Below, one piece after another: positions 1 to 10,800 of a stretch of 64,000 nucleotides of DNA (the first letter of the stretch is position 1; each line of letters begins with the position of its first letter). Under the pieces are notes generated by a model. The model searched no databases and was not told where the DNA came from. It saw only the letters and a list, made by a program, of their open reading frames with translations. Source of the stretch: Nemorincola sp044225795 (GTDB taxonomy: Bacteria > Bacteroidota > Bacteroidia > Chitinophagales > Chitinophagaceae); the NCBI GenBank assembly GCA_044225795.1, contig JBGAIF010000001.1:62001-126000 (forward strand), written 5' to 3'. The position numbers and the translations under genes are program-made.

Positions 1-2072
1 TCGTCCCATTTCTGCTGGGCCTCATATATATTAGCCTTCTTGAACAGGAAGAATGGATTATTCGGATAATAATACCGTCCCCTGTTGGCTAGCTCAAGCG
101 CCTTTGCATACTGCCCCTTATCTATCAGCAAGGCTGTTGTGTAATACAACGGCAGTGTATCATTAGGCGCTACATCGAGTGCCTTGTTATATTCTATAAG
201 TGCAGAGTCGGACTGGTTGTTGGCCAGGTACTGCTTGCCCGAGCCCAGCAGTTGATCTACATATGCATTGCGGAAACGCAGGTTGTACGGGTAGCTGCTA
301 TACAGCGTACCTGATATCGCGTAGGCATCCTGGAAGCGTCCTGCCTCAGCGAGCACGGAAGACTTCTTGAGTAACATGTCTTTATCCTCAGGATAGTAGT
401 GCAGCGCCTGATCGGCATAATAAACAGCGGAATCAAATTGTTTGTTCGCAGCCTCGATGTTCACGAGATAGTTAAGCGCGTCCATATTGTCCGGCTGCTT
501 TTCAAGTACTTCCCTGAGTATGCCAACTGTACCGAAGTAGTCGTTGTATTCCATTGACTGCTTACTGGCGAGCAATGATTGTTCTACAAAGCTCAGCAGG
601 TACTGACGGCTTTGCGGATGCTTCTGCAACAACTGTTTTGAGATAACGGCGGCATCGGCATAACGACCGTAAGCCTCCAATGTAGCTGATTTCTTAAAGA
701 GGAATCTTTCATCACCAGGATAATGAACAAGCGCTTCGTCAATGGCGTGCAGCGCCTCATCATAACGCTTCTGCTGTGTGTAAGTGCTGATGAGATAATT
801 GATAGCCGCTACGTTGGAATGATCGTAGAAAAGCACCTTCTGCAACGCGAGGATAGAACTGTCATACTCCTGCTCGGTCATATACTGTTTTGCCGCAAGG
901 GTCTCCAACTCAAGGAAAGTTGCTTTGTTTGCCTTAGAAGGATTAGACTTGTACATGCTCTCTGCAAGTGCAGCAGCAGGCGGATAGTTCTTCATACCCT
1001 CAAGTATTCCGATCTTCTTCAACAGCAGTTCCCTGTCACGCGGAGAACGTTTGAGGCCTACATTAACCCATCTCAGGGCGTCATTCAGCAAGCCCCGGCT
1101 GGTGGCAATATTGATCACATAATTCAACGCGTCCCTGTTGCCCGGCTCACGCTCAAGCACTGCCTGGAACTGGAGATACGGATCGGTGTTCATGTAATAA
1201 CGGCCGGCTTCCATGCGCAGGTAGGTGTTGAGTTTATGCACCTCGCTGTTTGACGGATATAACTTCATCAGTTTCTCCACAACAGCGATAGCCTCTACAT
1301 ATCGCGCCATCGCATCGAGAATACTGATCTTCTTTAACAGGAATTCATAAGAGTTTGGTGTAGCCTGGAGTGCCCTGTTGGTGTAAGCAAGTGAGCTCTC
1401 ATAGTTTCCCGAACGAACATCAAGTGCGAAAACAGCCTGTAAGGCCTCCTTATTCAGGGGATCTTGCTCCAGCACCGACTCATAAGCGTGTTTGGCTATC
1501 TCTATATAGCCGCGGTGAGAATACTGGCGGGCCAAAGTGAGCTTATAATCAAGATATACACTACGTATGTACGCATCTGTGGAATAGCGGTCGAATAGAA
1601 ATTCTGCTAACTTATTACCTTCTATCCAGTCGCCTTCTTTATTATAGATATCGAGCTTTTTGAGCAGGATGTCCCTGTCGCCGGGGAACTGCTTCAGGCC
1701 CATATCGGCATATTCCAAAGCCTGCGCATAGTTACACGCCACCACCTCATAGTTGATGAGATAGATATACGCATCCTTATACTTCGGATTTTTAGATATG
1801 ACATAGTTGAGCTGAATACGCGCACTGTCTATCTTGCCCGCCAGGCCGTAGGCCCTACCTGATAACAGGTACAGATCCAGGTTGCGGGGAGATATATCAA
1901 TGGCCTTATTGGTAAGGACAATAGCACGCTGGTAGTGCTTTAGCTCAATCTCCTTCTTCGCCTCCTTGTAAAGGTCATCAGACGACTCTGACTTCTTCAA
2001 CCACTGGGCATCCGTTCGTATGCACAGGAGGACAAACAGTACTAAAAGTACTGATCTTGTGATTGGTTTCAT
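1..2072 (-). CDS. TPR-repeat secreted protein, partial (YaiO/PgaA-like exporter candidate)
   Basis: This frame is open from an ATG at 2072 down to the window edge, about 690 residues, and its 3' end is missing. The N-terminus (MKPITRSVLLVLFVLLCIRTD) is a signal peptide followed by AQ, so the protein is exported. The rest is a chain of about 34-residue tetratricopeptide units, recognisable by recurring YxxAL, ALxYxxxxL and LLLKK patterns. It starts 23 bp after the glycosyltransferase stop on the same strand, so the two are probably co-transcribed. In PgaA- and YaiO-type systems a periplasmic TPR scaffold precedes an outer-membrane beta-barrel that passes polysaccharide. I infer such a barrel beyond the edge but cannot see it. 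Without the barrel it is simply a TPR protein. Confidence 0.8.
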   Translation of the reverse strand, partial: MKPITRSVLLVLFVLLCIRTDAQWLKKSESSDDLYKEAKKEIELKHYQRAIVLTNKAIDISPRNLDLYLLSGRAYGLAGKIDSARIQLNYVISKNPKYKDAYIYLINYEVVACNYAQALEYADMGLKQFPGDRDILLKKLDIYNKEGDWIEGNKLAEFLFDRYSTDAYIRSVYLDYKLTLARQYSHRGYIEIAKHAYESVLEQDPLNKEALQAVFALDVRSGNYESSLAYTNRALQATPNSYEFLLKKISILDAMARYVEAIAVVEKLMKLYPSNSEVHKLNTYLRMEAGRYYMNTDPYLQFQAVLEREPGNRDALNYVINIATSRGLLNDALRWVNVGLKRSPRDRELLLKKIGILEGMKNYPPAAALAESMYKSNPSKANKATFLELETLAAKQYMTEQEYDSSILALQKVLFYDHSNVAAINYLISTYTQQKRYDEALHAIDEALVHYPGDERFLFKKSATLEAYGRYADAAVISKQLLQKHPQSRQYLLSFVEQSLLASKQSMEYNDYFGTVGILREVLEKQPDNMDALNYLVNIEAANKQFDSAVYYADQALHYYPEDKDMLLKKSSVLAEAGRFQDAYAISGTLYSSYPYNLRFRNAYVDQLLGSGKQYLANNQSDSALIEYNKALDVAPNDTLPLYYTTALLIDKGQYAKALELANRGRYYYPNNPFFLFKKANIYEAQQKWD

Positions 2073-2095
2073 CTTCGTTGTATTTAATGGTTTAG

Positions 2096-3625
2096 TTAGC
2101 CTGCTTTAACGGCACTTCGCTTCTTCTGCATACCCAAGCCCTGTCGCTGCATATTGCCCCACACGTGCTTGCGTCCGATAATGAAGTTAAAGTACCCTTT
2201 CAGGGCGAAGAACACGATCAACGGATGATAGATGAACGGTTCTAAAAAGGCCATCAGGCAGAGTCCGATGGTCTCACCCCAGTTTTTGTAATACTTAAAC
2301 GTGATCTGGTCCCATAATATGGCCAAAGTTGTGATCATCACAGAATAAGTATAAACAAATACGATAAGTATTATTGCATACGGCCAGTTGATCTGACCGG
2401 TAAGTATCAAATAAACGTAAAACAGGATACCCAGGAACTCGATGATAGGCGCGAACAACTCAAAAAAGAGGTGATACGGGAAAACGATCATACCCATACG
2501 GCCGTAGCGCGGATTGAATATGATCTTTCTGTGCGTGCTCATGAGCTGGGCAAGGCCACGTCCCCACCTGGTACGCTGGCGGCCGAATACCTTTAAGGTA
2601 GTAGGGCCTTCCGTCCAGCAGAGGGTGACAGGTACATATTTAACTGAGTATTTCTTCTTATTATCCTTCATGTACGCACCCATGCGCGTAATGAGGTCCA
2701 TATCCTCGGCAAGAGACAACGAGTCATAACCACCGGCACGGATGGCTATTTCCTTGTCGAACATACCAAGACCACCGGAAACGTTAGGAACTGAATTGAT
2801 ACGGTCCCAACCCATCTTACCCAATACGAAGGCACGGATATACTCCATCTCCTGGAAACGAGGCAATATTCTCCTCGGAGGGCGAACACGGATCATGAGG
2901 CCCTCATCCACATCACATGAGTTCACCATACGAAGTGTAGCACCCGAGGCAATAACCCTTTTGTAATCTTCCTGGATCTGCACATCACCATTCACTTCTC
3001 TTACCGTACTCGTTTCCTCATCCATGAATGGCTTGATGAGCTTGATGAGCGTATCCTTATCAAGGATACAGTCCACGTCTGTACACAGGAAGTAATCATA
3101 AGAGCAGATATTGATACCGGCATTAGAGGCATCGGCCTTACTCTTACCATTTACTTTATCCACCACTACCAGTTTTTCATAAGCCTGGTTGATGGACTTG
3201 AATATTCTCTTGATAGGCTTGCTGTTGATCTTCTGCATGTATGCATACTCAACTTCCACCAGTTCGAATTCGTTGATGAGTTTTTCCAGTGTATCATCTG
3301 TACTACCATCATTGATTAGCACCACCTCAAACTTGGGATAGTTGAGTGTGAGCAGTGATCGTACGTTCTGGATAATGGTTATACCTTCATTATATGCAGG
3401 CGCAATAACGGAGATACCGGGCGCCAGTGGCGACTCGATAATAATATTGTAGTCAACGGATGCATTCTTCTTCATGTATGCGCGGATACCCGCAAGCGAC
3501 ATGAATGCCAGGAGACCATACATCAGTAGTAGTGTAGTACCGTACACAAAAACTGCATACTGGTAAAACGTACCAATGATCTCCCAAAAAGATCCGTGTG
3601 TAAAAAAATCTACTATTACTTTCAT
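2096..3625 (-). CDS. processive family 2 glycosyltransferase (PgaC/BcsA-like membrane synthase)
   Basis: This 509-residue protein has an N-terminal membrane segment (about residues 22-46), a GT-A catalytic domain and a cluster of hydrophobic segments after residue 375. The family 2 signatures are present: NDGSTDD (105-111), TDVD (182-185, the DxD metal site), AEDMD (306-310) and RQRTRWGRG (349-357, the QxxRW box typical of processive synthases). In known families such enzymes (PgaC, BcsA, hyaluronan synthase) polymerise a sugar nucleotide at the inner membrane and push the chain through their own membrane channel. The substrate cannot be read from sequence. No PilZ domain is visible. The gene has its own promoter and sits between the HEAT-repeat protein and the TPR protein, which suggests one synthesis and export locus. 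Confidence 0.9.
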   Translation of the reverse strand: MKVIVDFFTHGSFWEIIGTFYQYAVFVYGTTLLLMYGLLAFMSLAGIRAYMKKNASVDYNIIIESPLAPGISVIAPAYNEGITIIQNVRSLLTLNYPKFEVVLINDGSTDDTLEKLINEFELVEVEYAYMQKINSKPIKRIFKSINQAYEKLVVVDKVNGKSKADASNAGINICSYDYFLCTDVDCILDKDTLIKLIKPFMDEETSTVREVNGDVQIQEDYKRVIASGATLRMVNSCDVDEGLMIRVRPPRRILPRFQEMEYIRAFVLGKMGWDRINSVPNVSGGLGMFDKEIAIRAGGYDSLSLAEDMDLITRMGAYMKDNKKKYSVKYVPVTLCWTEGPTTLKVFGRQRTRWGRGLAQLMSTHRKIIFNPRYGRMGMIVFPYHLFFELFAPIIEFLGILFYVYLILTGQINWPYAIILIVFVYTYSVMITTLAILWDQITFKYYKNWGETIGLCLMAFLEPFIYHPLIVFFALKGYFNFIIGRKHVWGNMQRQGLGMQKKRSAVKAG

Positions 3626-3750
3626 GTTGTGTTGGTCAGTTAGTAAGTCGTCCTAGCGATTTTCTTTAACACTCTATTTCATTCAACTTTTCCATTTTTT
3701 TGTGAAACCGATCTTCGTAATTCACATTTCAAAAACAAAATTGTTAGTAA

Positions 3751-3779
3751 CAAAGGTAACAAATAATGTCAACGAACAA
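3751..3779 (-). promoter_or_regulatory. Bacteroidota-type promoter of the glycosyltransferase gene
   Basis: Read on the minus strand, TTG (3779-3777) is followed after 18 bp by TACCTTTG (3758-3751), an exact match to the TAnnTTTG -7 element. Transcription would start near 3744, giving a leader of roughly 120 nt before the ATG at 3625. The glycosyltransferase and TPR genes can therefore be expressed separately from the upstream HEAT and response-regulator genes. Confidence 0.6.
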
Positions 3780-3828
3780 TGGATTAAATTAAATTTATTA
3801 TTATATTCAATCAAATAATAAATCGTAA

Positions 3829-4983
3829 CTACGATTTAATCAGAGGATTGAGGCAATGTTTTATGATCAATTGGCTCTCGTCATTTGTTGTTTCCATCAA
3901 TTCATTCAGCAGCATACGAGAGTTTTGCGTATTGTGTTTGATAATAGACCTCGCGGCATTCATCTGTATATCGAAGTTGTACGAATACAGGAACTCATGC
4001 TTGAGGAATTCCAATTGCCTTCCTGACGCAATACGCCCGAAAGCCTTTAGTATTTCTATCTGGCAGATAAGTGGCTGGCTATTATATATGGTCGCCAACT
4101 TCTCTTCGGCCTGCTCAGCAGACAATTTACCGAGACAGTTGATAGCGCTGGCACGGAAATAGTGGTCTTTGTTATTCAGCAATTCCATCACCGCCGGAAT
4201 AGCTGTACGCTGATCGTAGTGCACGATCAGCTTCATACAGAAGGTAACGATACTCTTGTTATTAGAATAGCTTACCCAACGGGAGAAATTAGGAATGGTA
4301 ATATCCTTACTGGTCGTGATGATCTTGAACATTTCGAGCTGATCCCATGGCAGGAGCGGTTCGGTAGCAATGTCAAAGAATTTGAATGGCTCGTTCTTAC
4401 TCAACTGGATATAGGCATTACGCGATGCCGCCCGGAGTGTCGGATTGCTGCTGTTGGTAAGCGGTAACAGAGTGGAGTCAGAGATCGGGATATCCATATT
4501 TGTCAGCTCCACCAGGCCCTTGATCTTCGACTCCCATTTAAACGTGTTCAGTTTCTTGAAAGAATCATCAAGAAGGTTCATGTCTATGTACAATTTCCTC
4601 AACAGGTCGCCCACCTCTCCGCGGAAGTTCTTGCGGTAGCGGATCAGTACATCTATCAATACCTGGCGTACAGCCGGTTTCTTATATAATTTATTAGATA
4701 TGGCTGCCTGGTCAAACTCGATCTCATCGATAGGAATGCCTTTGTCGAGACCCTGGTTCAGCAGCACCTGTTCGGTGATGAGGTCTTCAATCTTAGGACT
4801 GAGGTAAGACAACCTCTTCTGATACACATAGCCCTGGTACCTTCTTACGAGGATAACGATATAGGCGACAAGCGTTGCCGTGACCGCTACCAGGATGAGG
4901 ATAAGCGCTATTTCTATGAATAACGGCAAGAGCGAGAACTGCTCATACGCTTCATACAAAAGGTCTAAAAGATCAGCCCACAT
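3829..4983 (-). CDS. membrane-anchored HEAT-repeat protein
   Basis: The 384-residue product starts with a short segment, then one long hydrophobic helix (about residues 20-45), followed by a basic stretch and an all-helical remainder. From about residue 145 on the sequence shows HEAT/Armadillo-type helical hairpins (for example RAASRNAYIQLS, RASAINCLGKLS and QMNAARSIIKH). Such repeats are protein-docking scaffolds, not enzymes. The gene lies 9 bp after the response regulator and upstream of the polysaccharide synthase, all on the same strand. My inference is that it links the receiver protein to the synthase complex at the inner membrane, with the repeat domain on the cytoplasmic side. The membrane topology was not computed. 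Confidence 0.75.
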   Translation of the reverse strand: MWADLLDLLYEAYEQFSLLPLFIEIALILILVAVTATLVAYIVILVRRYQGYVYQKRLSYLSPKIEDLITEQVLLNQGLDKGIPIDEIEFDQAAISNKLYKKPAVRQVLIDVLIRYRKNFRGEVGDLLRKLYIDMNLLDDSFKKLNTFKWESKIKGLVELTNMDIPISDSTLLPLTNSSNPTLRAASRNAYIQLSKNEPFKFFDIATEPLLPWDQLEMFKIITTSKDITIPNFSRWVSYSNNKSIVTFCMKLIVHYDQRTAIPAVMELLNNKDHYFRASAINCLGKLSAEQAEEKLATIYNSQPLICQIEILKAFGRIASGRQLEFLKHEFLYSYNFDIQMNAARSIIKHNTQNSRMLLNELMETTNDESQLIIKHCLNPLIKS

Positions 4984-4992
4984 GCGCTGTGT

Positions 4993-5394
4993 TTATTTTT
5001 TTTTAGTAATGAACTTTGTCTTACTGTTCTTATTCGTGATCAGCCTGCGTATGCGCGTAAGTAGATCATCAGCCATTATCGGTTTCTTGATATACTCGTC
5101 AGCACCCAACCTGAATGCTTCAGTGATCGTTTCCTCATTTCCTACAGACGACACAACCACGATCCCCACCCCTCTCTTCGAATCATCATTCCTGAGTTTT
5201 GACACAACCTCGAGGCCATTGGCATACGGCATCATCAGGTCTGTCAGTACGATGTCATAGTTTGCATTGTCGAGCAGATCAAAAGCTTCTTTTCCATCCT
5301 TAGCGGTCAGCACTTCAAATCCATCCTTGTGCAGGATATTTCTGATAGCTTTCAGCATTATATCGTCATCATCAATTACCAGTATGTTCGGCAT
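4993..5394 (-). CDS. single-domain response regulator (CheY-like receiver)
   Basis: The 133-residue protein is a lone receiver domain. It has the acidic cluster DDDD (8-11), the phospho-acceptor Asp52 in LTDLMMPY, the switch residue region VVSS (80-83) and Lys104 in KKP. A short lysine-rich tail (SKTKFITKKK) follows and there is no output domain, so it must act through protein contacts. It is immediately followed (9 bp) by the HEAT-repeat gene and lies 177 bp downstream of a sensor kinase on the same strand. The natural reading is that the kinase phosphorylates it and it signals through the HEAT protein to the polysaccharide synthase. That partnership is inferred from gene order only. Confidence 0.88.
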   Translation of the reverse strand: MPNILVIDDDDIMLKAIRNILHKDGFEVLTAKDGKEAFDLLDNANYDIVLTDLMMPYANGLEVVSKLRNDDSKRGVGIVVVSSVGNEETITEAFRLGADEYIKKPIMADDLLTRIRRLITNKNSKTKFITKKK

Positions 5395-5571
5395 GCGTAT
5401 ATAAAACTAAAAAAGTTATCCACATTATTTAAACGTAAAAGTATAGATATATATCCTAAATGGCAAATTAAAAGCAATAATTCTGCCCTTTACATCGGAA
5501 AACAACTCAAGCGCATCATTTTGTTAACCAATGATTAACGAATATTAGTCAGCGCCACTTGTCAGTCATTA

Positions 5572-7668
5572 TTACTTAGACGTGTTTATAGGAATCTCCA
5601 GGTGAAAGGCACTTCCTTTACCTTCCTCACTCTCTACCCATATATTACCCCCATGCGCTTTGGCGATCTGCATGGATATTGACAGGCCCAGGCCATGTGG
5701 CACCTCTCCTGAAGTACCCACAGTTTTTGCCTCAGTAAACATTTCAAATATGTGCGGGATGTTTTTGGCCGGGATACCTACACCCTTATCGATCACCGTC
5801 AGGTGTATGGTGTCCAAAATTGTCACCAGGTGGATCTCAATCTCAGAATGCTCGTGGCTGAACTTAATAGCGTTGCCCACGAGATTATTAACTACCCGCC
5901 ATATTTTCTTTTTACTTACGTAAGCCTCCACATTTTCTGTATGTTGTACAAATGTGATCTTCTGCTTCTTGGCTTTAGCATGTACAGAAAGGAGCTTAAC
6001 AGCATTGGAGACCAGCTTATTGATATTTACCCACTCCTTTACCAGTGCTGCCGATTCAATGCGGGATGCGGCTTCAATAATATCCTTGCTCAGGCTGAGC
6101 GAATTGCTACAGGCTTCTTTTATCAGCTCCAATATCTCCACCTGGTCATCGGTATAAGTTCCGGACTCGCTCAAAATATCCGTGAGTGAAGAAATGGCGG
6201 CAATCGGATTCATTACGTCATGAGCTACGGATCGAAGAATCCGGTTCTTATCTTTATCTTTTGTTTCCACCTCCATCAACGCGTCCTCCAGCTTCAGGTT
6301 CTGCTGATACACGGTATCATTCAATGCCGCAAGTTTGCTGTTCAGTTCTGTAAGGTTCTTTACATTCCTTCGGGCACGCCTGATATTGGCCAGTACCTGG
6401 ATGACAATTATGAGTGCCATCACGGCAATGACAACCGCAACGGTCATATAGACCTTAGTCATTTCATTCTTTTTCTTCAGCTCATTTATCTTATTCTGAC
6501 GCTCCATGTTCCGTATCCTCTCGTCCACATCTGTAGCCATCATTTTTTTATTTATTGCGGCAAATGAATCGCTCAGAACAACATATTTGCGTAAATAAGG
6601 GTAGCTGGCCTCTACGTTCCCGGTTTTCTCCAGGTATTGCCACATCAGCTTATTCCATGCCATAGTGATATTCCGGTCTGGGATCGTGTCTAATTCCACG
6701 CGTATCTTTTCCAGCTCCTGCTTCATGTCATCAATCTTACCCGTCTTATAACACAGCGTAGCGAGTTTGACCTGCTCTACCAGGGCATCGCTATTGGTAT
6801 ATCCTTTCTGAATATTGATATTGATACTTTTCTCGAGTAACAACTCGGCACTGTCCAGCTTATTGAGCGCTATATAAACATTGCCAATATTTCCGTAGAT
6901 CACAGCCTTTGCAGTGATATATGCCGCCTCATCTTTCAGCGGATATTTGAGATAATTAGAATCGATACATACAAGCGCCAGTCCATAATAGTAAAGAGCG
7001 CTGTCATATTTCTTAGAGCCATAATATGAAAGGCCGATATTATCCAGCAACTCTTGCTTACGGTAAAATACTCTGAAATTGCTTTCACAAAAACCAACCT
7101 CTTTATAAGATTCCAGGAAGTGATCTGCTGCCTCGGCATAACGTTGCTGCTTGTAGAGTATCATTCCCAGGCTGTAGGTCAGTTTACTCATATTGCAGGA
7201 GTCTTTTAAAAGGCCGGCCTCTACCTTTGCCTTATAATAATAGTCATATGACTCATTGTAAAGTCCCTTTGAAAAAAGAGCTTCCGCCTTCATTGCATAT
7301 GCCTGCACATAACGGTCGGCATACTCTTTAGGGTTCCCCTGGCGCTCTAACAGCATAATGATGCTATCAGAATATGCTACAAAATGATCTACCTCCTGTA
7401 AGTCCTTTCTATATACCTCACTTACATAGGTATAGTAGTTCATCTCGTCTTGTATGGTAAGTTTTCCGGCTGTCGCATGATTGTATATAGCGTAACTTAA
7501 TCCTCCCTTTTTATCACCTGCATCTGAGATATGCTCTGCCCGGGCTATCACTGAATCAAAAGAAGGGGTAGTGGCCAGGGGTTTCTTTCCCGGATCTTTG
7601 CAAGCTGCAAACATCAGCAGAATAGCAAAAGATATCAGATGTATTCTATTTCCTATATATGCGCTCAA
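5572..7668 (-). CDS. TPR-containing sensor histidine kinase lipoprotein
   Basis: The 698-residue protein has a lipoprotein-like signal (FAAC, Cys23), TPR helices to about residue 370, a coiled segment, a transmembrane helix (407-428), a second coil, and a kinase core. The H box is SVAHDVMNP with His483, the N box NNLVGNAIKFS is at 594-604, the G1 box DKGVGIP at 627-633 and G2 GLGLSI at 659-664. All catalytic boxes are intact. Extracytoplasmic TPR sensors of this layout are common in Bacteroidota. A cysteine at the lipobox together with a later transmembrane helix would give two membrane anchors, so the first segment may instead be an ordinary signal. No ATG is available; TTG at 7668 is the best start, close downstream of an exact -7 element. 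It precedes a lone receiver gene, its likely partner. Confidence 0.88.
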   Translation of the reverse strand: MSAYIGNRIHLISFAILLMFAACKDPGKKPLATTPSFDSVIARAEHISDAGDKKGGLSYAIYNHATAGKLTIQDEMNYYTYVSEVYRKDLQEVDHFVAYSDSIIMLLERQGNPKEYADRYVQAYAMKAEALFSKGLYNESYDYYYKAKVEAGLLKDSCNMSKLTYSLGMILYKQQRYAEAADHFLESYKEVGFCESNFRVFYRKQELLDNIGLSYYGSKKYDSALYYYGLALVCIDSNYLKYPLKDEAAYITAKAVIYGNIGNVYIALNKLDSAELLLEKSININIQKGYTNSDALVEQVKLATLCYKTGKIDDMKQELEKIRVELDTIPDRNITMAWNKLMWQYLEKTGNVEASYPYLRKYVVLSDSFAAINKKMMATDVDERIRNMERQNKINELKKKNEMTKVYMTVAVVIAVMALIIVIQVLANIRRARRNVKNLTELNSKLAALNDTVYQQNLKLEDALMEVETKDKDKNRILRSVAHDVMNPIAAISSLTDILSESGTYTDDQVEILELIKEACSNSLSLSKDIIEAASRIESAALVKEWVNINKLVSNAVKLLSVHAKAKKQKITFVQHTENVEAYVSKKKIWRVVNNLVGNAIKFSHEHSEIEIHLVTILDTIHLTVIDKGVGIPAKNIPHIFEMFTEAKTVGTSGEVPHGLGLSISMQIAKAHGGNIWVESEEGKGSAFHLEIPINTSK

Positions 7669-7691
7669 AATGGTACCGGCCTAATTAGAAA

Positions 7692-7699
7692 CAAATGTA
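7692..7699 (-). promoter_or_regulatory. -7 element of the sensor kinase gene
   Basis: The minus strand reads TACATTTG, an exact TAnnTTTG match, ending 24 bp before the TTG start at 7668. A perfect -33 TTTG at the usual spacing is not present; the nearest TTG is 27 bp upstream. The position limits the start codon to the vicinity of 7668. Confidence 0.45.
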
Positions 7700-7819
7700 G
7701 TTACATGCGTGTACTAATAAGAAAAACAAGTTGTAAAATAATGATATTCCCAATAACTTAACGATTTGGTAATTAAGTTTATTTTTTTTCAGGTAGCGAA
7801 AGAATAATTATTTTTACTG

Positions 7820-7850
7820 TTTGTCGTTATAATACTCTGAACTACTTTTA
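7820..7850 (+). promoter_or_regulatory. promoter of the giant repeat protein
   Basis: TTTG at 7820-7823 is followed after 19 bp by TACTTTTA (7843-7850), one base away from TAnnTTTG. Transcription would begin near 7856, after the first ATG of the frame (7854). This is why the second ATG at 7875 is preferred as the start of the giant protein. Confidence 0.5.
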
Positions 7851-7874
7851 ATAATGTGTATTTATAAATACCCT

Positions 7875-10800
7875 ATGCGTTGGCTACGAACAACCTTGCT
7901 TGTTTTTTTCGTGCTTGCCACGGGAGTATGCAGGGCAAACCACCTGGTAGGTATGGATATGTTCTATACACACGTAAGTGGTTATACATACAAGGTAACG
8001 CTCATCGCTTATGCCAATTGCGGATCAGCCGGATCGGGATCGGCTTATTCTGCCCTACCAACAAATACACCGGCAGTACACATATATAATGGCAGCAGCT
8101 ACCTTACCACCATCAACCTGAGTATAGAACCACCCTCGACAGGCGTAGAGATAACGCCCGTATGCCCGGCGGATCTTTTGCTGACACAATGCACCAACCT
8201 CTCTTATACCATACCGGGCATCAAAAAGTTCACTTATAGCGCCTATTATACTCTACCGGGAACATCCAGCTATTGGCGATTTCTATTCACAGGTGACCTG
8301 GTGGGTAGTTCTGCGGGAAGAGCTACTTCCATTACCAACATATCGTCGACACCTGTTACTTCCATACAGTTGGAAAGCACGTTGAATAATACAACCGCAA
8401 ATAACACCAACCCTGTACTATCCGTGATACCAACTCCTTTCTTCTGCCTGAACAGCGACGACAATTATAATCCTGGAGCTGTAGACCCGGATGGAGATGC
8501 ACTGACATTTTCGTTGGTCGCAGGCATTGATGGCACTACAAGTACAACTCCTGGTACACCGGTTACTTACCTCGGCAGCTTTACACCCACCGCGCCGCTC
8601 GCCACTTCAAAGTTCACATTCGACAACACTACGGGGCAGATATCATTTTATCCCAATGCGCTTCAGCGCTCGCTCGTCGTATACAACATTGAAGAGAGAA
8701 GAGGCGGGGTACTGGTGGGCTCTTGCCAGAGGGAGATGACATTTCTTGTGCTTACCTGCACCAATACAGCCCCTCACGGCGGACTCTATGGAGCAACCAG
8801 CGGAACAATTGATGACAGCACGCATTTTCATGTATGCCAGAACAGCGGTGCTTACTCTATGTATATAGACCCTACTGAACCTACAAAAACAAACAATATT
8901 TACGTTACCGCCTCCGGCATTCCCACCGGCGCATCATTTTCTGTGACAGGAAATGGCACCAATGCGCCTCATTGTACATTTTCCTGGACATCAACAGGCA
9001 TAACACCGGGTACATATACCTTCTACATCACCTTTACTGATGACAACTGCCCCCTGGCCGGCGTACAGACACTGGCATATACGATAACTGTACTACCTGT
9101 TCCTACTATAAGCTATTCATCGCTTTCGTCGGTCAGTTGTTTTCAGCAGGCGGCAGTTTCGCTTATTCCGGGAGGAGCAGGAACACCTTGGGTCATAAAA
9201 GTAGATAAAGGGCCCAGCGATACGATACAAACACTCACCGGTGTGACCGGGCCAACGATCGACAGCCTGCCTCCCGGATCATTTCATGCCACCATATTTG
9301 CGGCTGCACCAAACGGATGCAGCGCTTCTGTACCTATAACTATCGCACCGCCTGTACCTACTCCGATCACAGCTACTTTTACAAATCCTTCATTCTGTGG
9401 GGCTTCAGACGGCCTTATCAAGATCGGGCATCTGAATCCCGGTGAAACAGATACGGTGCGCTACCTATTCAATGGCATAGCGCAACCTTCCAAGGCATAT
9501 GTTGTAGCAGGAGACGGAACAATTACCATACCCGGATTACTTGCTGGTTCATATACATCCATTACAGCGAGTTATGGCAAATACTGTACGTCTACAGCTG
9601 TATCTGCTACCCTGACTAACCCACTGTTCACCATGCGAATGATAAGTTTTTCGAACCCGGTATACTGTGGTATATGTAATGGTATCATTAAGTTGTACGG
9701 ATTGCATCCGGCACAAACAGACACGATAACTTATACACTGAACGGCATTGCGCAGCCTCCTGTAGTGCAGACGATCGGAACTGACAGTATCGTTACCATA
9801 ATAGGATTGTGTGACGGGAAGTATGATAACTTTATTGCAAAGACCGCCGGAGCATGTATATCGAACAAACTGGGACCAGTGACACTTACGGTGCCGCCAT
9901 TTACTCAAAGAGCATTGACCTACAAGTCACCAAGCTATTGTGGCGTCTGTGATGGCGAGATCACCATCCAGGGATTGCATCCGGCACAGTTTGATACGGT
10001 CAACTATACATTGGGAGGAGTTCCCCAGCCACCTGTGACGCTTTATGTTGGCGGCGATAGTGCTATAAAGATCACCGGGCTGTGTGTAGGTACGTATGAC
10101 AATTTCTATACCAATACGGGAAAGTGCGTTTCTAACAAGCTTGGCCCTCTTACGCTCTCCGCGCCACCATTTACAATGCGTTCGGTTACATATACAAATC
10201 CGGATTATTGTGGCATTTGCAATGGCTCTGTTGTGATACACGGATTGCATCCCGGACTTATAGACACACTGACCTATACATTAGGAGGTATACCTCAGCC
10301 ACCACTTACACACCTGATTGCCCCCGACAGTTTGTTCACTATTACCGGGCTTTGTGCCGGAACGTATGATAACTTCATCGCAAAGAATGGCACATCTTGT
10401 ATCTCCAACAAACTCGGGCCTGTGACCCTCACTGTTCCGCCATTCTCTATGCGTGCGATCACCTATACCGACCCCAGCTACTGCGGTATCTGTAACGGAA
10501 CAATAAAACTATACGGCTTGTACCCGGGGCAGTGGGACACCCTCACCTATTTATATAATGGAGTGTTGCAAACTGTATCCCGCTTTATTGGCACAGATAG
10601 CGCTATTTACCTTACGGGGCTTTGCGACGGTGTTTACGATAGTTTCGTGGCCCGCACGGCAGGTGTATGTGTTTCTAATAAGCTTGGGCCTGTGACCTTG
10701 AAGGTCCCTCCATTCACCATGCGCACGTTCAGTTTCACAAATCCGGATTATTGCGGCATGTGCAATGGATCAATAAAACTATATGGCCTTTTCCCCGGCG

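Noticed and set aside
723..1253. 176-codon plus-strand frame in the left-edge region
   Set aside because: It is antisense to a continuous minus-strand TPR frame with signal peptide and clear repeats; its own translation shows no domain.
9549..10250. Minus-strand frames within the giant repeat gene
   Set aside because: They lie inside the in-frame repeat array and mirror its repeat periodicity; no start context or family.
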